A stretch of DNA of 64,000 bases, taken from Diphasiastrum complanatum (Eukaryota > Streptophyta > Lycopodiopsida > Lycopodiales > Lycopodiaceae). Both the position numbers and the translations under genes were made by a program. Location: assembly GCA_029204225.1 (NCBI GenBank), contig CM055111.1, positions 24,035,870 through 24,099,869 of the forward strand, in the 5' to 3' direction. Positions 44,806 to 55,019 of the stretch are shown piece by piece (position 1 is the first letter of the stretch; each line of letters begins with the position of its first letter). The notes below the pieces were generated by a model. That model was not told the DNA's origin. It worked only from the letters and a program-made list of their open reading frames with translations, and ran no database searches.

Positions 44806-47463
44806 AAGGATGTGCTTTATGTACCAAGAATCAAGAAAAACTTACTCTCAGTATCAGCTAAAGCAACAGTGGATCATCATGCAAGTGTTGCGGCTACTGG
44901 ATCATTGAGTAAGTTATGGCACGAGAGGTTTGGACATCTGAATTACAAAAGTCTACAAGTCTTGAGGAAATTTAACATGGTTACAAGTTTACCTCAAGTT
45001 GTTTCTGATCACAAGGTTTCTGAAGGCTGTGTCTTAGGCAAGCATCATATGAAGAAATTTTTGCCTAGTACATTCAGGGCGAAAAATGTTCTAGAACTTG
45101 TTCATACAGACTTGTGTGGTCCTATGAAGACTCAATCTTATGGGGGAGCAAGTTACTTTATGGTGTTTGTGGATGACTATTCTAGGAAGACATGGATCTA
45201 TCTTCTGAAGAATAAGGGTGAAGCTTTCAAGTATTTCACGTGGTTTAAGACAAGTGGAGAAAGAAACAGATAGACAAATTAAGATACTTCGCTCGGACAA
45301 AGGGGAAGAGTATCTTTCTACGGAATTTCAGGTGTTTTGCAAGGATCATGTTATAAAGAGACAATTTGCAAACACGGACACGCCTCAACAAAATGGAGTT
45401 GCGGAAAGAAAGAACCGGTCTATAGTGAAACTGCGAGGAGTATGCTCAAGAGTAAAAATCTTGCAAATATGTTTTGGGGTGAAGCAGTTAAGACGGCGGT
45501 TTATCTTTTGAATAGAAGTCCTACAAAGATTGTAGAGAATCGAACTCCAAAGGAAGCTTACACGGATCGGAAGCCAGATGCAAGTCATTTGAGAGTGTTT
45601 GGGAGTATTGCTTATTCTTACATACCTAAGGATTCAAGGAGCAAATTGGATTCTAAGGCGACCAAGTGTTTATTTCTTGGATATTGATAATCAAGAGAAG
45701 GGATACAGGTTATATGACTTGGAGGGTAAGAAAATAATCATAAGTAGGGATGTAGTCTTTGATGAGGAGGCAACTCATAAAGATACAGAGATATATTTTG
45801 ACAAGGATCAAGAAGGAGGAATCCCTATATTAGGTGATGAGTTATTACAGGAACCTGAATCGACACATGTATCGCCTACGCCAATTCAAGAACCTAGAGT
45901 GACTTTGGTTAATATAGGAAAGAGGAAGGAGAGATCAAGTACATGGGATACTTATTCACCTCCTACTTCACCAGGCAGGAAGCATCCTACATCAGAAGCT
46001 AGAAGATTGCCTAGATGGTACTATGAAACTATCAAGGATAGTGTCATTACAAAATAGTGAGAGTCCAGTACGCATGGAACTAGGAGATCGGTTAGACTTG
46101 AAAAGCAACATGACGATCAAGATCGACAGGACGTTCGGCAGAAGGATCATCATGAAGATAGGGATGTACATTTTGCATATATGGCCACAGTATTAGAAAC
46201 CAAGGATCCATCTACTTTCAGAAAGGCTGAAAAAGAGGATATTTGGAGGAAAGCTATGGATGAGGAGTACGACTCAATCATGAAGAACCAGACTTAACGA
46301 CTTGTTCAGTTACCTACAGGTAAAAAGGCCATTGGATGCAAGTGGTTCTATAGAACTAAGTACAAATCAGATGGTTCTATAGATAAACATAAGGCAAGAT
46401 TGGTGGCAAAAGGTTATGCTCAATGGGAAGGGATTGACTATGAGGAAACTTTTGCACCAGTTGCTAAGTCTACTACTATGAGGACTATTTTATCATTGGT
46501 AGCTCAGTTTGGATGGGATATTCAACAAATGGATGTAAAGAGTGCATTCCTGAATGGATTTCTAGAGGAAGAAGTCTACATGGAGCAGCCAGAGGGATAC
46601 ATAGTAGCAGGACATGAAGACAAGGTTTGCAGGTTGGACAAGGCACTATATGGACTTAAGCAGGCACCCAGGGTGTGGTACACGAGGATTGACACATACT
46701 TTGAGGAGCTTGGCTTTAATATGATAGTGGATGTAAGCTTCCTAAAGCTGAGGAAGATCCAGATGTAGATGAGACGTTATATAGAAAGCTTGTTGGAAGC
46801 TTAATCTATCTAACTACTACAAGACCAAATATTGCTTATGCTGAGAGTGTGGTTAGTCAGTTTATGGCTAAGCCTAAGCAGATTCATTGGAAAGCTGCTA
46901 AGCGAATACTCAAATATATCCAAGGCACTTTGAGATTTGGTATTCTCTATGGTAGACAGGATGATTTGAAACTACAGGGATGTGTGGATGCTGATTGGGC
47001 TGGAGATGTGGAAGACCGAAGATCTACTACAGGTTATGTTTTTAGTCTTGGTTCTGGTGCTATCTCTTGGAGTTCAGGGAAGCAGCATACTATTGCTTTA
47101 TCATCTACAGAGGCAGAATATCGAGCTACTACGAGTGCAACATGTGAAGCAATATGGTTGCGGAGGGTTCTACATGATCTACATATGGTACAAGATTCAC
47201 CTACGGTACTTCAATGCGACAATCAGAGTTGTATTAAATTGGCGAAAAATCCAGTTTTTCACAGTATGACAAAGCATATTGAAGTACAACAACACTTCAT
47301 CAGAGAGAAAATTCAAAGTGATGAAGTGGAGCTTATCTATTGCCCTACGGAAGAGCAAGTTGCAGATATCTTTACCAGAGGTCTTGGCAAAGAAAAATTT
47401 CAGAAGTTTAGAGAACTTCTAGGAGTAATAGATAACAAAGTAAACATTAAGGGGGAGTGTTAG
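44806..47463 (+). pseudogene. Copia-1 pol: integrase, partial RT, RNase H
   Basis: Pre-integrase (LWHERFGHLNYKSLQVL), integrase core with acidic residues in ELVHTDLCGPM, FVDDYSRKTWIYL, LRSDKGEEY and QQNGVAERKN, then LFLGY. The RT begins with KARLVAKGYAQWEGIDY, ETFAPVAK, DIQQMDVKSAFLNGFLEEEV and ALYGLKQAPRVWY, but the YVDD-containing part is deleted at about 46,720-46,780. RNase H keeps CVDADWAGDVEDRRSTTGYV, ISWSSGKQHTIALSSTEAEY and KHIEVQQHFIREK. Frameshifts at about 45,240, 45,690 and 46,740 and a stop at 46,297 interrupt it. The domain order (integrase before RT) is that of Ty1/copia. Confidence 0.9.
47448..47457 (+). other. Copia-1 polypurine tract
   Basis: AAGGGGGAG directly before the 3' LTR start TGTTAGGAATT. 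Confidence 0.8.
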
Positions 47464-47870
47464 GAATTAATGTTTATTTTAATACCCCTTGATGATAGTT
47501 TGGCCATGCCTGCGTGCTATTTTTAGGGGCCATTCTATTTATAGTAAATTCGTTTTTTAAGGCTTATACAACGAAATTAGGATCTATTTAGTACTTAGAA
47601 ATTCATCTTGGGACTTTACCCAATATAGGGAGTAATTATAGCAATTAGCTTTTGCTCTTTTGCTATTTTCTTTAGGCTCTTAGCTTTTCTCATTGATTAG
47701 AGAATCTATTTAAGTAGGCTGGCGCCCCACCACAATAATTCCATTCAATTCTATTATGCTAGAGCAATTGCTCAATTCTCCTATGATTTGGATTCTCTCT
47801 ATGCTTGGTTTTGTGTGAGTGCTAGTAGGACTAGTATCTTCATCTAGAATTTGTATCACAAATTCTGACA
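47458..47870 (+). repeat. Copia-1 3' LTR
   Basis: 413 bp from TGTTAGGAATTAATG to AATTCTGACA, with CTATTTAAGTAGG as a TATA-like element. It matches the 5' LTR inner part and the solo LTR at 10.1 kb. Confidence 0.85.
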
Positions 47871-49574
47871 ACATCTCATACTAATTTTAGCTTGAAATAC
47901 AAAAAAAGGTTAGCTATTACATAGAAATCAAAAAAGCTACTAGAAGACTATAAATAGAAATTAAGGACACTCATTTGATAGCTTTTTCATTACTAAGATG
48001 CTTGGGCTCTTCGTGGAAATAATCTATAGGTGTAGGAACAACGAGGAACTTCAAGTGGACTTTAGAGTTGGTCAATAAAATAGAAGTTTAGAGAGATGAT
48101 TTTAGGGTTTTGGTATGCTTTATAGGTAGTGCACATTTCTATGTCTAGGGGTCTTGTTGAGCATCATACACTAAAGGATTCAAAATGGCATGACTAGCTT
48201 TTGTGTATAGTTCCCTATACAAATTTCTAGAGAAATCACAATAAGATTGAATTACCGATGGCCCCAAAGTTCCAAAGTTCCCCTAAGTAGATTTCCTTTA
48301 GGTGAGTCACTCGAACCTTCAATAACAAGCAATCCATTTTATTCCCAGTAAGTTGCTATCAATAATTTGTTGCTTAGTGTGAATTTGTCCCCAAAAACAA
48401 GGGGACTAGCGATGTTTCGGGCTATTATTCATAATCTCTCAATTTTTTCCCAACAAAAATGCCAAGACTAAAGAATATGTGCACTGTTCAAGTATGACGC
48501 ATAGCGACTATAGAAGTCCTAGCACCACTCAAGCTTCAAGAGCCATTATTGAAACTTTTCAAGACCTCTTTCGATAGGGATATTGCATCCTAGCTCAAAC
48601 TAGATTTTGTGAAGCCCATAAACAAAGACAAGTATCATGTGCCCTAGTGACATGTAGCAACATTAAAATCTTCCAAAATATTTTTGCGGGGCTCTTATTC
48701 CCATGATTGCCCAACTTTTGGACCATAGTTGTGTCGAACCGCGGTTCAAATCGCCAATTCAAATCGGCCCAGTTCGAACCGTTGTTTTGGTTCGAACCGG
48801 TTTTAAAAAAATGGTTCGAACCATTTTTTTGGCATTTTCCAAAGGACTATCTTTCATCATGCCAAAAAAAACAGTTTGAACCATTTTTTTGGCATTTTCC
48901 GAAGGACTATCTTTCTAGTCATGCCAAAAAAACGGTTCAATTTTTTCAAAGGACTATTTTTTCTAGTCATGTATGGAAGTAGCTACTAGCTAATGTCACT
49001 GATGAAATCAAATAGATCATAGCTAGAACTACAGGCAACAGATGGATCAAGAACCCTAAATCACAAGTGACATGTATTGTTAGGTAACAAGACTCAGGAG
49101 TTGGAAGTTCAAAGCCACGTCAAAATTCACTATCGATTAATCACGAATTCAAAATTATAATTGAAGGGTAGAAATTAAGGGGGGGAACCCTAAAACCGAT
49201 TCACCGGATCAAACCTGGAGAAGCCGATTCTTTCCCAATTCAAACACGGTTCGAAAGGGGCTTCGAAAGGTACCATAAAACATTGTTTTGGACTCGTATA
49301 AGCCCATGGCTCAGTCGTATAAAAGAGCATCACGGTTTTAAAGCCCATGGGCTAAAAGCGTGAAGGGTAGTATGCCCACATAGATGATTGAATAAACTTT
49401 TGAAAATGCTATGAACAACAAAAGAAGTCAAGGTAAAAATCCTTAGTGATTTCCCAATTGTGCGAACTTTATGAGATTTCAAACAAAGATCTTCAAATCC
49501 CATAAAGATCAGGTTATACTAAGTACCAAATATGCGCATTTTCATGTGACTTATTTAGGGTGGTTTCAATCTAG
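47871..49574. other. Intron 1 spacer with LTR fragment and short tandem repeat
   Basis: Positions 47,925-48,015 match 33,618-33,700 in outline (TATAAATAG.. GATGCTTGGGCTCTT), probably the same LTR family. At 48,800-48,970 three imperfect units of about 65 bp share GGTT(C/T)GAACCATTTTTTTGG and AAGGACTAT-TTTCTAGTCATG. No coding sequence was recognised. Confidence 0.4.
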
Positions 49575-49913
49575 TGGCAAGTCCCTTTGGCTGGCCCCTT
49601 GACTTGCCTCCCATTTTTTGAATTTTGGGTTGTGAGTTGACAGGCACAAACGAAGGGCCAAATGAAGGGCTGCAATCTAATTGGCCAATTTGAACTCCTA
49701 TGTTTTGATTGGTCCATTTTTGTGAAGTTGCCCCTGGCAACTCAATATGTCGGGCAATGTCCCCAAGCCCAAAAAATGAGCTTGAGTTGCCCCTATGTGG
49801 GATGGGTCCCATGCCACCTCATTTGCACATGGTGGCAACTCAAGCTAACTTTAAAAGTGCATTTTTTCTCCCTGGACCAATGGGAGGATCCATTTTAAAT
49901 TTGGGACTTGCCA
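49575..49913. mobile_element. MITE-like element with 11-bp terminal inverted repeats
   Basis: TGGCAAGTCCC at 49,575-49,585 is perfectly inverted as GGGACTTGCCA at 49,903-49,913, framing 339 bp without coding capacity. No clear target duplication is visible next to it, so this is a tentative non-autonomous DNA element. Confidence 0.35.
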
Positions 49914-50239
49914 GGCACTGTAGTCTCATTTTCAGTTCAAAAGACTTGAGCCATATTACCTATACACATTTGAGATGACCCTATGTTGGAGGAGGACATA
50001 GGCAACCCTAAGGATTGCAATGGAGAGTAGGGAAGCTATAATTCTAGTGGAGGCACTATAAACGAAGACATTCAAAGATCATGTTCCATGATTCATTTGT
50101 CTCTTCTTATGAGCTACATAATTGTTTCATGTTTCTTCTACCTAGATTATCATAATGTGGGTAGACAACAAGACCAGAAAAAAAAGAGGCATTGTCTTAT
50201 AGCATATCATGAATCCATACTAGTGATCTAAAGACTTAC

Positions 50240-50506
50240 CACAACGAGGTCCTTCAGCTGAAGAATCTTGCTTGCAATGACTGCTGAGAACAACATTTGC
50301 TTTGGGGGCTCGTATGAAGGACTTGTATTTGCTGGTTTGGATTGCAACAAAGCTCTTCTGGATTCAAGGGAGGGGCTCAATCCTAACACGGGTAGCATTT
50401 CTGAGACCTCATCATCATCCTCCTCCTCTTCATTGTCATATGACAGTATTGGATCCAAAGTTGCCATTTCCCAGCTTGAAGAATCCCTTACACCCATGTC
50501 CCCCAT
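50240..50506 (-). CDS. KAC: KAC exon 1 (N-terminus)
   Basis: An 89-codon phase-0 exon from ATG at 50,506 to canonical donor GTAAGT. The N-terminus MGDMGVRDSSSWE is unlike KAC of other plants, with an acidic run (EEEEDDDEVSE). It then becomes family-like: SRRALLQSKPANTSPSYEPPKQ and IASKILQLKDLVV, matching the KAC block PPKQ-IASK-LKEKVK. Joined to exon 2, the spacing to LELRQEA is the same as in KAC. The ATG was chosen because it follows a GA-rich leader; a second in-frame ATG is codon 4. Confidence 0.85.
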
Positions 50507-50575
50507 CTCTCTCTCTCTCTCTCTCTCTCTCGCTCGCTCGCTCTCGCTCTCTCTCTCTACGACGCTTATGGCTTA
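50507..50575 (-). promoter_or_regulatory. KAC 5' untranslated leader with GA repeat
   Basis: On the minus strand (GA)n with a GAGC interruption immediately precedes the ATG. GA/CT-rich leaders are common in plant genes and can bind GAGA-type factors. The transcription start and a TATA box could not be fixed; candidate promoter DNA extends to about 51.2 kb. Confidence 0.55.
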
Positions 50576-53111
50576 ATCTTGCTGCTGGCTAAATGAAACT
50601 CGTACCCATCTCTGCAGTGCAGGCACAAAGGCATGTAGCCTTGTTCAGCTGCACGTAGTGTTCATTTTAGCAGTATTGGTTGCTTTCTGCCATCACAAAT
50701 ACCTTTCCAATGCAAATCCCCAGAACATAAGACCGTACCTGAGCCAATTACCCGTCTACAAATTTACTCCATCCGACCGTACCACAACTGCTAATTTTCT
50801 ACTAATAGACTGCAAATTGGCTCTGCCCACATTCCTATTTTTCTCTTGCTCCACCAAACAGGTCCAGCTCTATACATATTCCTTCACTGCCTCCAGTTGA
50901 TTAACGAATCAAAGCATAACCCGCCACATCTTCAAAGCGACTGCCGGTGCGTTGGATTAGAGCCTACATGAGCTAAATAACGTTTTGTGGAGAGGAAAAG
51001 GAAACCAACATGGGAAAAAGAATTTTGCGCGCAACCAAGTGGGAAAGATGCAAGCTTTTGGGCGCACAGATAGAGTGTGGTGATGTTATGAGGTGTAGGG
51101 GGCGGTGACTCAAATGAATATTTGCTGCCTCCACCACTCACTTATATCGGTGCCTAGACCAGCCACCTATATTGGTCCATCTATCTTTAAGGTGGGGTTG
51201 GAATGATTGATGTGGTCAGCAAGAACGTGTGAATGGAGAAGGTTGTGTGGGGCAATGATTGTTGTGGTCAGCAAGGGATGTGTGAATGGGCACAAGGTTG
51301 TGTGGGGCCTTGGGGCTCTTGGCTTTGTTAACTGGTGGGCTAACAATCTTTACAATGCACAATCACCCCAAGTCTATGTGGATGTGCTTGTGCTTGAGCC
51401 CCTCATCCAATGATATGGAGTGTGTTGGATAAGAGATCAACAACTTGATAGGCTCCATCTTTTGCCTATTTTGTTTTTTGGCACGTTGCTTCAAGCTTGG
51501 TTTACCATTTTTGCTCTGGCGATTCTTGTTCTAGTAAAAACTATTCTATCAATGACAAAGCTACTCGCCTCCATCACGTGGGCATGGGTGTTGTTGACTT
51601 GGTTTGGCAAATTGACCTTGTAGGATTGTTTTCCTTGGCCTCTCTCCTATGTGGCTTTTGACTTCCTCATCTCCTAAGTGGCCTTTGATTTACACTTCCC
51701 ATATTTCTTCTCATTGGCTCATAGATGTTGTCTCATTGTCATGTCTAGCTAAATTAGGATTTTTCATAAGAATAAATTTTACATTATTCAATGAGCTATC
51801 GGCTTAGAGACTTACTCTAAATATCTAAAGTTGTCTGATGACCCTCGCAAAACTTTCAAGCTTTAAATTTATTAAATTATATTATGCCAAGTTTTTGAGA
51901 ATTCTTTTTGAATTCCAACCTCATAGCACTAACTTAACTCCTACTTTTCATTCTCTTCCCCCCTTCTTTTTTTTTTAGTCATCGAAAAGGATCATGGGTC
52001 CCATTGCCCTTTGTCATGACATATTTAGGAGTCCAAATTGATTTTATCCATGATTTTTCTATTTTTATTAAACACTACTATGATTTTTCTTTATTAAACA
52101 AAAAGAAAAGAAATTCTCCATGATGAAAAATTTTGATTCAAATGATGCCTATAGAAGTCCTTTATTAACGGGTTAGAATCAATCAGTTTATCAATGCTCT
52201 TCCTATCCAACCATAGGCTTCTATATACAAGAATTTTGTGAAAGCAGCTGTTTTCCGTTCCCAAAGTTTAATGAACCTAGACTAGTGCCATTCAATCCTC
52301 ACATTTTCTTTGTTAATAAATTTCACAAATTTTTCTTAAATGGAGTTCCCTATTAGACAAACACAAAATATACTTAGTACAATCCGATAAAAATGCAATT
52401 TTTTCGAATAGTAGTATCATGTTGTTGCATTTAAATGATCTAATTGATAACCAAAACTCAATGAGCAAATAAAATGCACAAAGTTTCAATAGATATGTGC
52501 AAAGAATGTATTGTAAGCATGACGCACACAAAAATGTCAATTTTTTGTGAACTCAATGCTTGTGACCAGTGAATTCCAGTCTTAAACTTGCCAATTCTTA
52601 AGCGACATTGTAGAAAAGCGTATGACATTGTTCCAAATTGTTCTAGCAAAGACCTCACCATGACATGAAACCAAATTACCAAAATTCAACTATATCCATA
52701 ATCTCATTCTTATGCCCTTTGCAAGCAAAGTAGAGATTAGAACTGCATGTAAGGTGAAATGTCGACATTCTTATTGATGGAATTTCCAAATTGTTAACGC
52801 TAATACCACCTAGAACAATTATTCCACAAATCTTATGCTAAAACACATCTACATTACAGTTCTAATTTATGGCAAACTTCAAGAGCTTAAGCAATAAATT
52901 TCAAATTCCATTTCACAAGCAATTTATTGTGCAAATTTGGGTAGCACGCTTATCTTGCAATCCAAAAACCTTCATGCTTGAATGAAAATTCACGAATTTG
53001 AAAGTCTCTAAGCTTCCGAATTCCCACCAAAGAATGTAAGACTTCCTAATTGCAAGATCTCCTCCAAATTCCTCCATTGCTTGCTACCTTTCAGCATGTG
53101 CTCCTAGCCGA
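50576..53111. other. Region upstream of KAC: promoter DNA, a tandem duplication and spacer
   Basis: No coding sequence recognised. At 51,211-51,316 a 52-bp unit (TGTGGTCAGCAAG.. GTTGTGTGGGGC) is duplicated in tandem. From 51.6 kb on the DNA is AT-rich and featureless to me. Confidence 0.35.
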
Positions 53112-53930
53112 GGCTTTGATACCAACATACATGCCACTCCATGGATTTTAACTAGAAGATTGAACAACAACTGCATCACATTGTTACGTATCCATAAGTG
53201 CATGTAACTACTTACTTGAGGTGATAGTTTCATAATACAATACATAACAATAGCCTGGAGCTATAGATTGTGTGGGTGCCATGGTTTGGACATGCACTAT
53301 AAAATATTGTGGTCTTTCTACGTAATTTGCCAAATATTATAATTTGTCGATATCTGACTCTGACTCTCATGAACATTTACCCAAAACAATGCTTGGCCAA
53401 TCGAAAAAATGTGGTGGCAACATCATTTCAAAATGGATGTCAAAATCCAATGGATTTTGTTAAAAGTAAAACTAGTAGTTGACTACAGCTATTCAAGTTA
53501 AACTAAATTATAGTTTATGGTTATAGTTGGACCCATTGAACACAACACTGCATAAGACACTTATGAATTCGATACGACAAGCACTAATCTATTCATGCCA
53601 ATGTATATCCAATTTGTGATCAATTTATGCTAATCTAGTTCTAAGAGAGATTTTGGAGTACAATGTGTGTTGCTAATCCTCCATGCTTTGTGATGAATAT
53701 AATTTTTCAATATTTGCTACTTCAATCAGCAAGATAGTCCTATTAATGGTATCATACCCATGGAGCGATTGTAGAACAATGGACTCAGTTTGGGAGAGTT
53801 GAGGCAGCAAAGCTAGATTGAGAGAGGAAGAAAATATTTATTTGAATTTTCAAAATCACCATTGCTAAGAAAGTGTGGAAGTACCAAAGGAAGACCTAAC
53901 TATATATACTCATCTTGCCACCATTCTTGT
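53112..53930 (-). repeat. Possible LTR with PBS, minus strand
   Basis: On the minus strand TGGTATCAAAGCC (53,124-53,112) resembles a tRNA-Met primer site, and a TATA-like GTATATATAG lies upstream near 53,905. No second LTR or coding region was found, so this is a weak call. Confidence 0.3.
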
Positions 53931-53939
53931 AGTGGAATG

Positions 53940-54036
53940 CTTCTTGGTTTCCAAGGGGAGGTTCGAACCTGGGACCAAAGAAACTTTGGATGCCAAGCTA
54001 ACCAGTTGAGCCAACCCCGTTGGGTGAGCTAACCCG
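53940..54036 (-). mobile_element. tRNA-derived SINE copy 2, with 13-bp target duplication
   Basis: A 97-bp insertion flanked by perfect repeats of TTGTAGTGGAATG (53,927-53,939 and 54,037-54,049). On the minus strand it contains box A TGGCTCAACTGGTTAGC and box B GGTTCGAACCTCC, the internal Pol III promoter of a tRNA-related unit. The arms cannot form a good cloverleaf, so it is not a working tRNA gene. A diverged copy is at 11,541-11,621. Confidence 0.75.
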
Positions 54037-54172
54037 TTGTAGTGGAATGGATCAGATGATTCCTTAAAGATATAAATGAGAGGCTAGGTAGAAACTTGTG
54101 TATTTTTCTCAATCTCAAAATGTCATAAATCAGAGAAAATTGATATTTGTAGCGGAAGTGGTGAGCAGGTGA

Positions 54173-55010
54173 TGTAGTGGATAGGAAATGTGACAGTTAT
54201 CAGTAAAGATCGAGTTCAAGATGAATCGGATATTACAATGTGCAAATAGAACAGAACAGTAGTGTAGACACAAAAATGCACTCTGATAATAATCAAAACT
54301 GAGTACAATGCTTGAAGTTGGACGTAAATTAGAGGGCGCAATCAGTCTTCAGCTTAGTTCGTTAATGGCTAACTACTTAAACTCGAAAAACTGAACTTAA
54401 CACCTTTACAACAAAAATGCCTATAGGATGATAGTCTGATTAGTGTGTTGACTCCAATGTAGATCTTCCTTGATGATTGGAAGTCAGATGATCAGTACAT
54501 TGAAAACTGACATTAATCTACTTAATTAACTACATTCATCCTATAGTAGGTAGCCGTCATTTTATAGTGAATGTATGTACATGAGTAGGTGGACTATCAA
54601 CGTCGCGACGCGGGGTGGAATTCCAACAGTATCGAAATTTTACAAAGACTCGAGAATCTACAAGGACTCGAAAAATATACACTGACTCAAAAAATTACAA
54701 TGACTTAGAAAATTACAAATTTTTCGAGTCGATCCCATATCGAAAATTTCTGATTTTTGGGTATCGAAAAATCTTGGATTTTTCGAGTTGATACAGTATC
54801 AAAAATTTGTAACTTTTGGATCTCAAAAAATCTTGGATTTTTCGAGTCGCTACAATGTCAGGAAATTCTAAAAAAAGCGAGTCGGATTTTTGCTATAATA
54901 ATTTTTTGAGCCTTCTTTTCTTTTTTTTGTTTTTTCAAAGATAGGTATAAACAGAGGTTTTCAAGATGCTCATTACCTAATGGAATTGGGCTTGAGGATG
55001 AATTCCAACA
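54173..55010 (-). repeat. Copia-3 3' LTR
   Basis: On the minus strand it starts TGTTGGAATTCATCC directly after the purine tract TAAGGGGGAG, has CACTATAAAATGACGG as a TATA-like element near 54,565, and ends CACTACA at about 54,173. A repeat-rich block lies inside it. The outer end is inferred. Confidence 0.6.
54647..54890 (-). repeat. Minisatellites inside the copia-3 LTR
   Basis: Positions 54,647-54,720 contain four units of about 18 bp built on GACTCGA(G/A)AA-TACAA. Positions 54,723-54,890 contain three units of about 58 bp built on TTTTCGAGT(C/T)G and AATCTTGGA. The two arrays share the TCGA-containing core. Confidence 0.65.
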
Positions 55011-55019
55011 CTCCCCCTT

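Larger units (their letters stand above)
43560..47870 (+). mobile_element. Ty1/copia element 1 (intron 1), decayed
   Basis: Partial 5' LTR, PBS, gag, integrase, RT, RNase H, polypurine tract and 3' LTR, all in plus orientation and so antisense to KAC. The 5' LTR lacks about 120 bp at its outer end and carries an extra segment of roughly 290 bp near its inner end. The protease and part of the RT are missing, so it is a non-autonomous relic. A solo LTR of the same family is at 10,122-10,494. Confidence 0.88.
1..50506 (-). other. KAC: KAC-type kinesin gene span (KIN-14A/B), 5' part, running off the left edge
   Basis: Seven exons on the minus strand, in the correct order, encode the N-terminus, coiled-coil neck and first half of the motor domain of a KAC kinesin. 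In plants KAC proteins act in actin-based chloroplast photorelocation and chloroplast anchoring at the plasma membrane. Exons 2 to 7 match remembered Arabidopsis KAC1/KAC2 block by block, with almost no gaps. All six introns have GT donors and AG acceptors, and joined exons stay open (phases 0,1,1,1,0,0), so I see no sign of a pseudogene. The rest of the motor domain and the C-terminal tail lie beyond position 1. Intron sizes of 6.8, 9.3, 21.3, 1.2, 0.3 and 10.4 kb come mainly from transposons. Expression and the true transcription start cannot be judged from sequence. Confidence 0.88.

Noticed and set aside
1-50506. KAC locus as a processed or dead pseudogene
   Set aside because: It has introns with canonical splice sites and an unbroken joined frame, so decay is not indicated in the part that can be seen.
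53940-54036. A tRNA gene with good A and B boxes
   Set aside because: The arms do not form a proper cloverleaf and the unit is flanked by target duplications, so it is a retroposed SINE.
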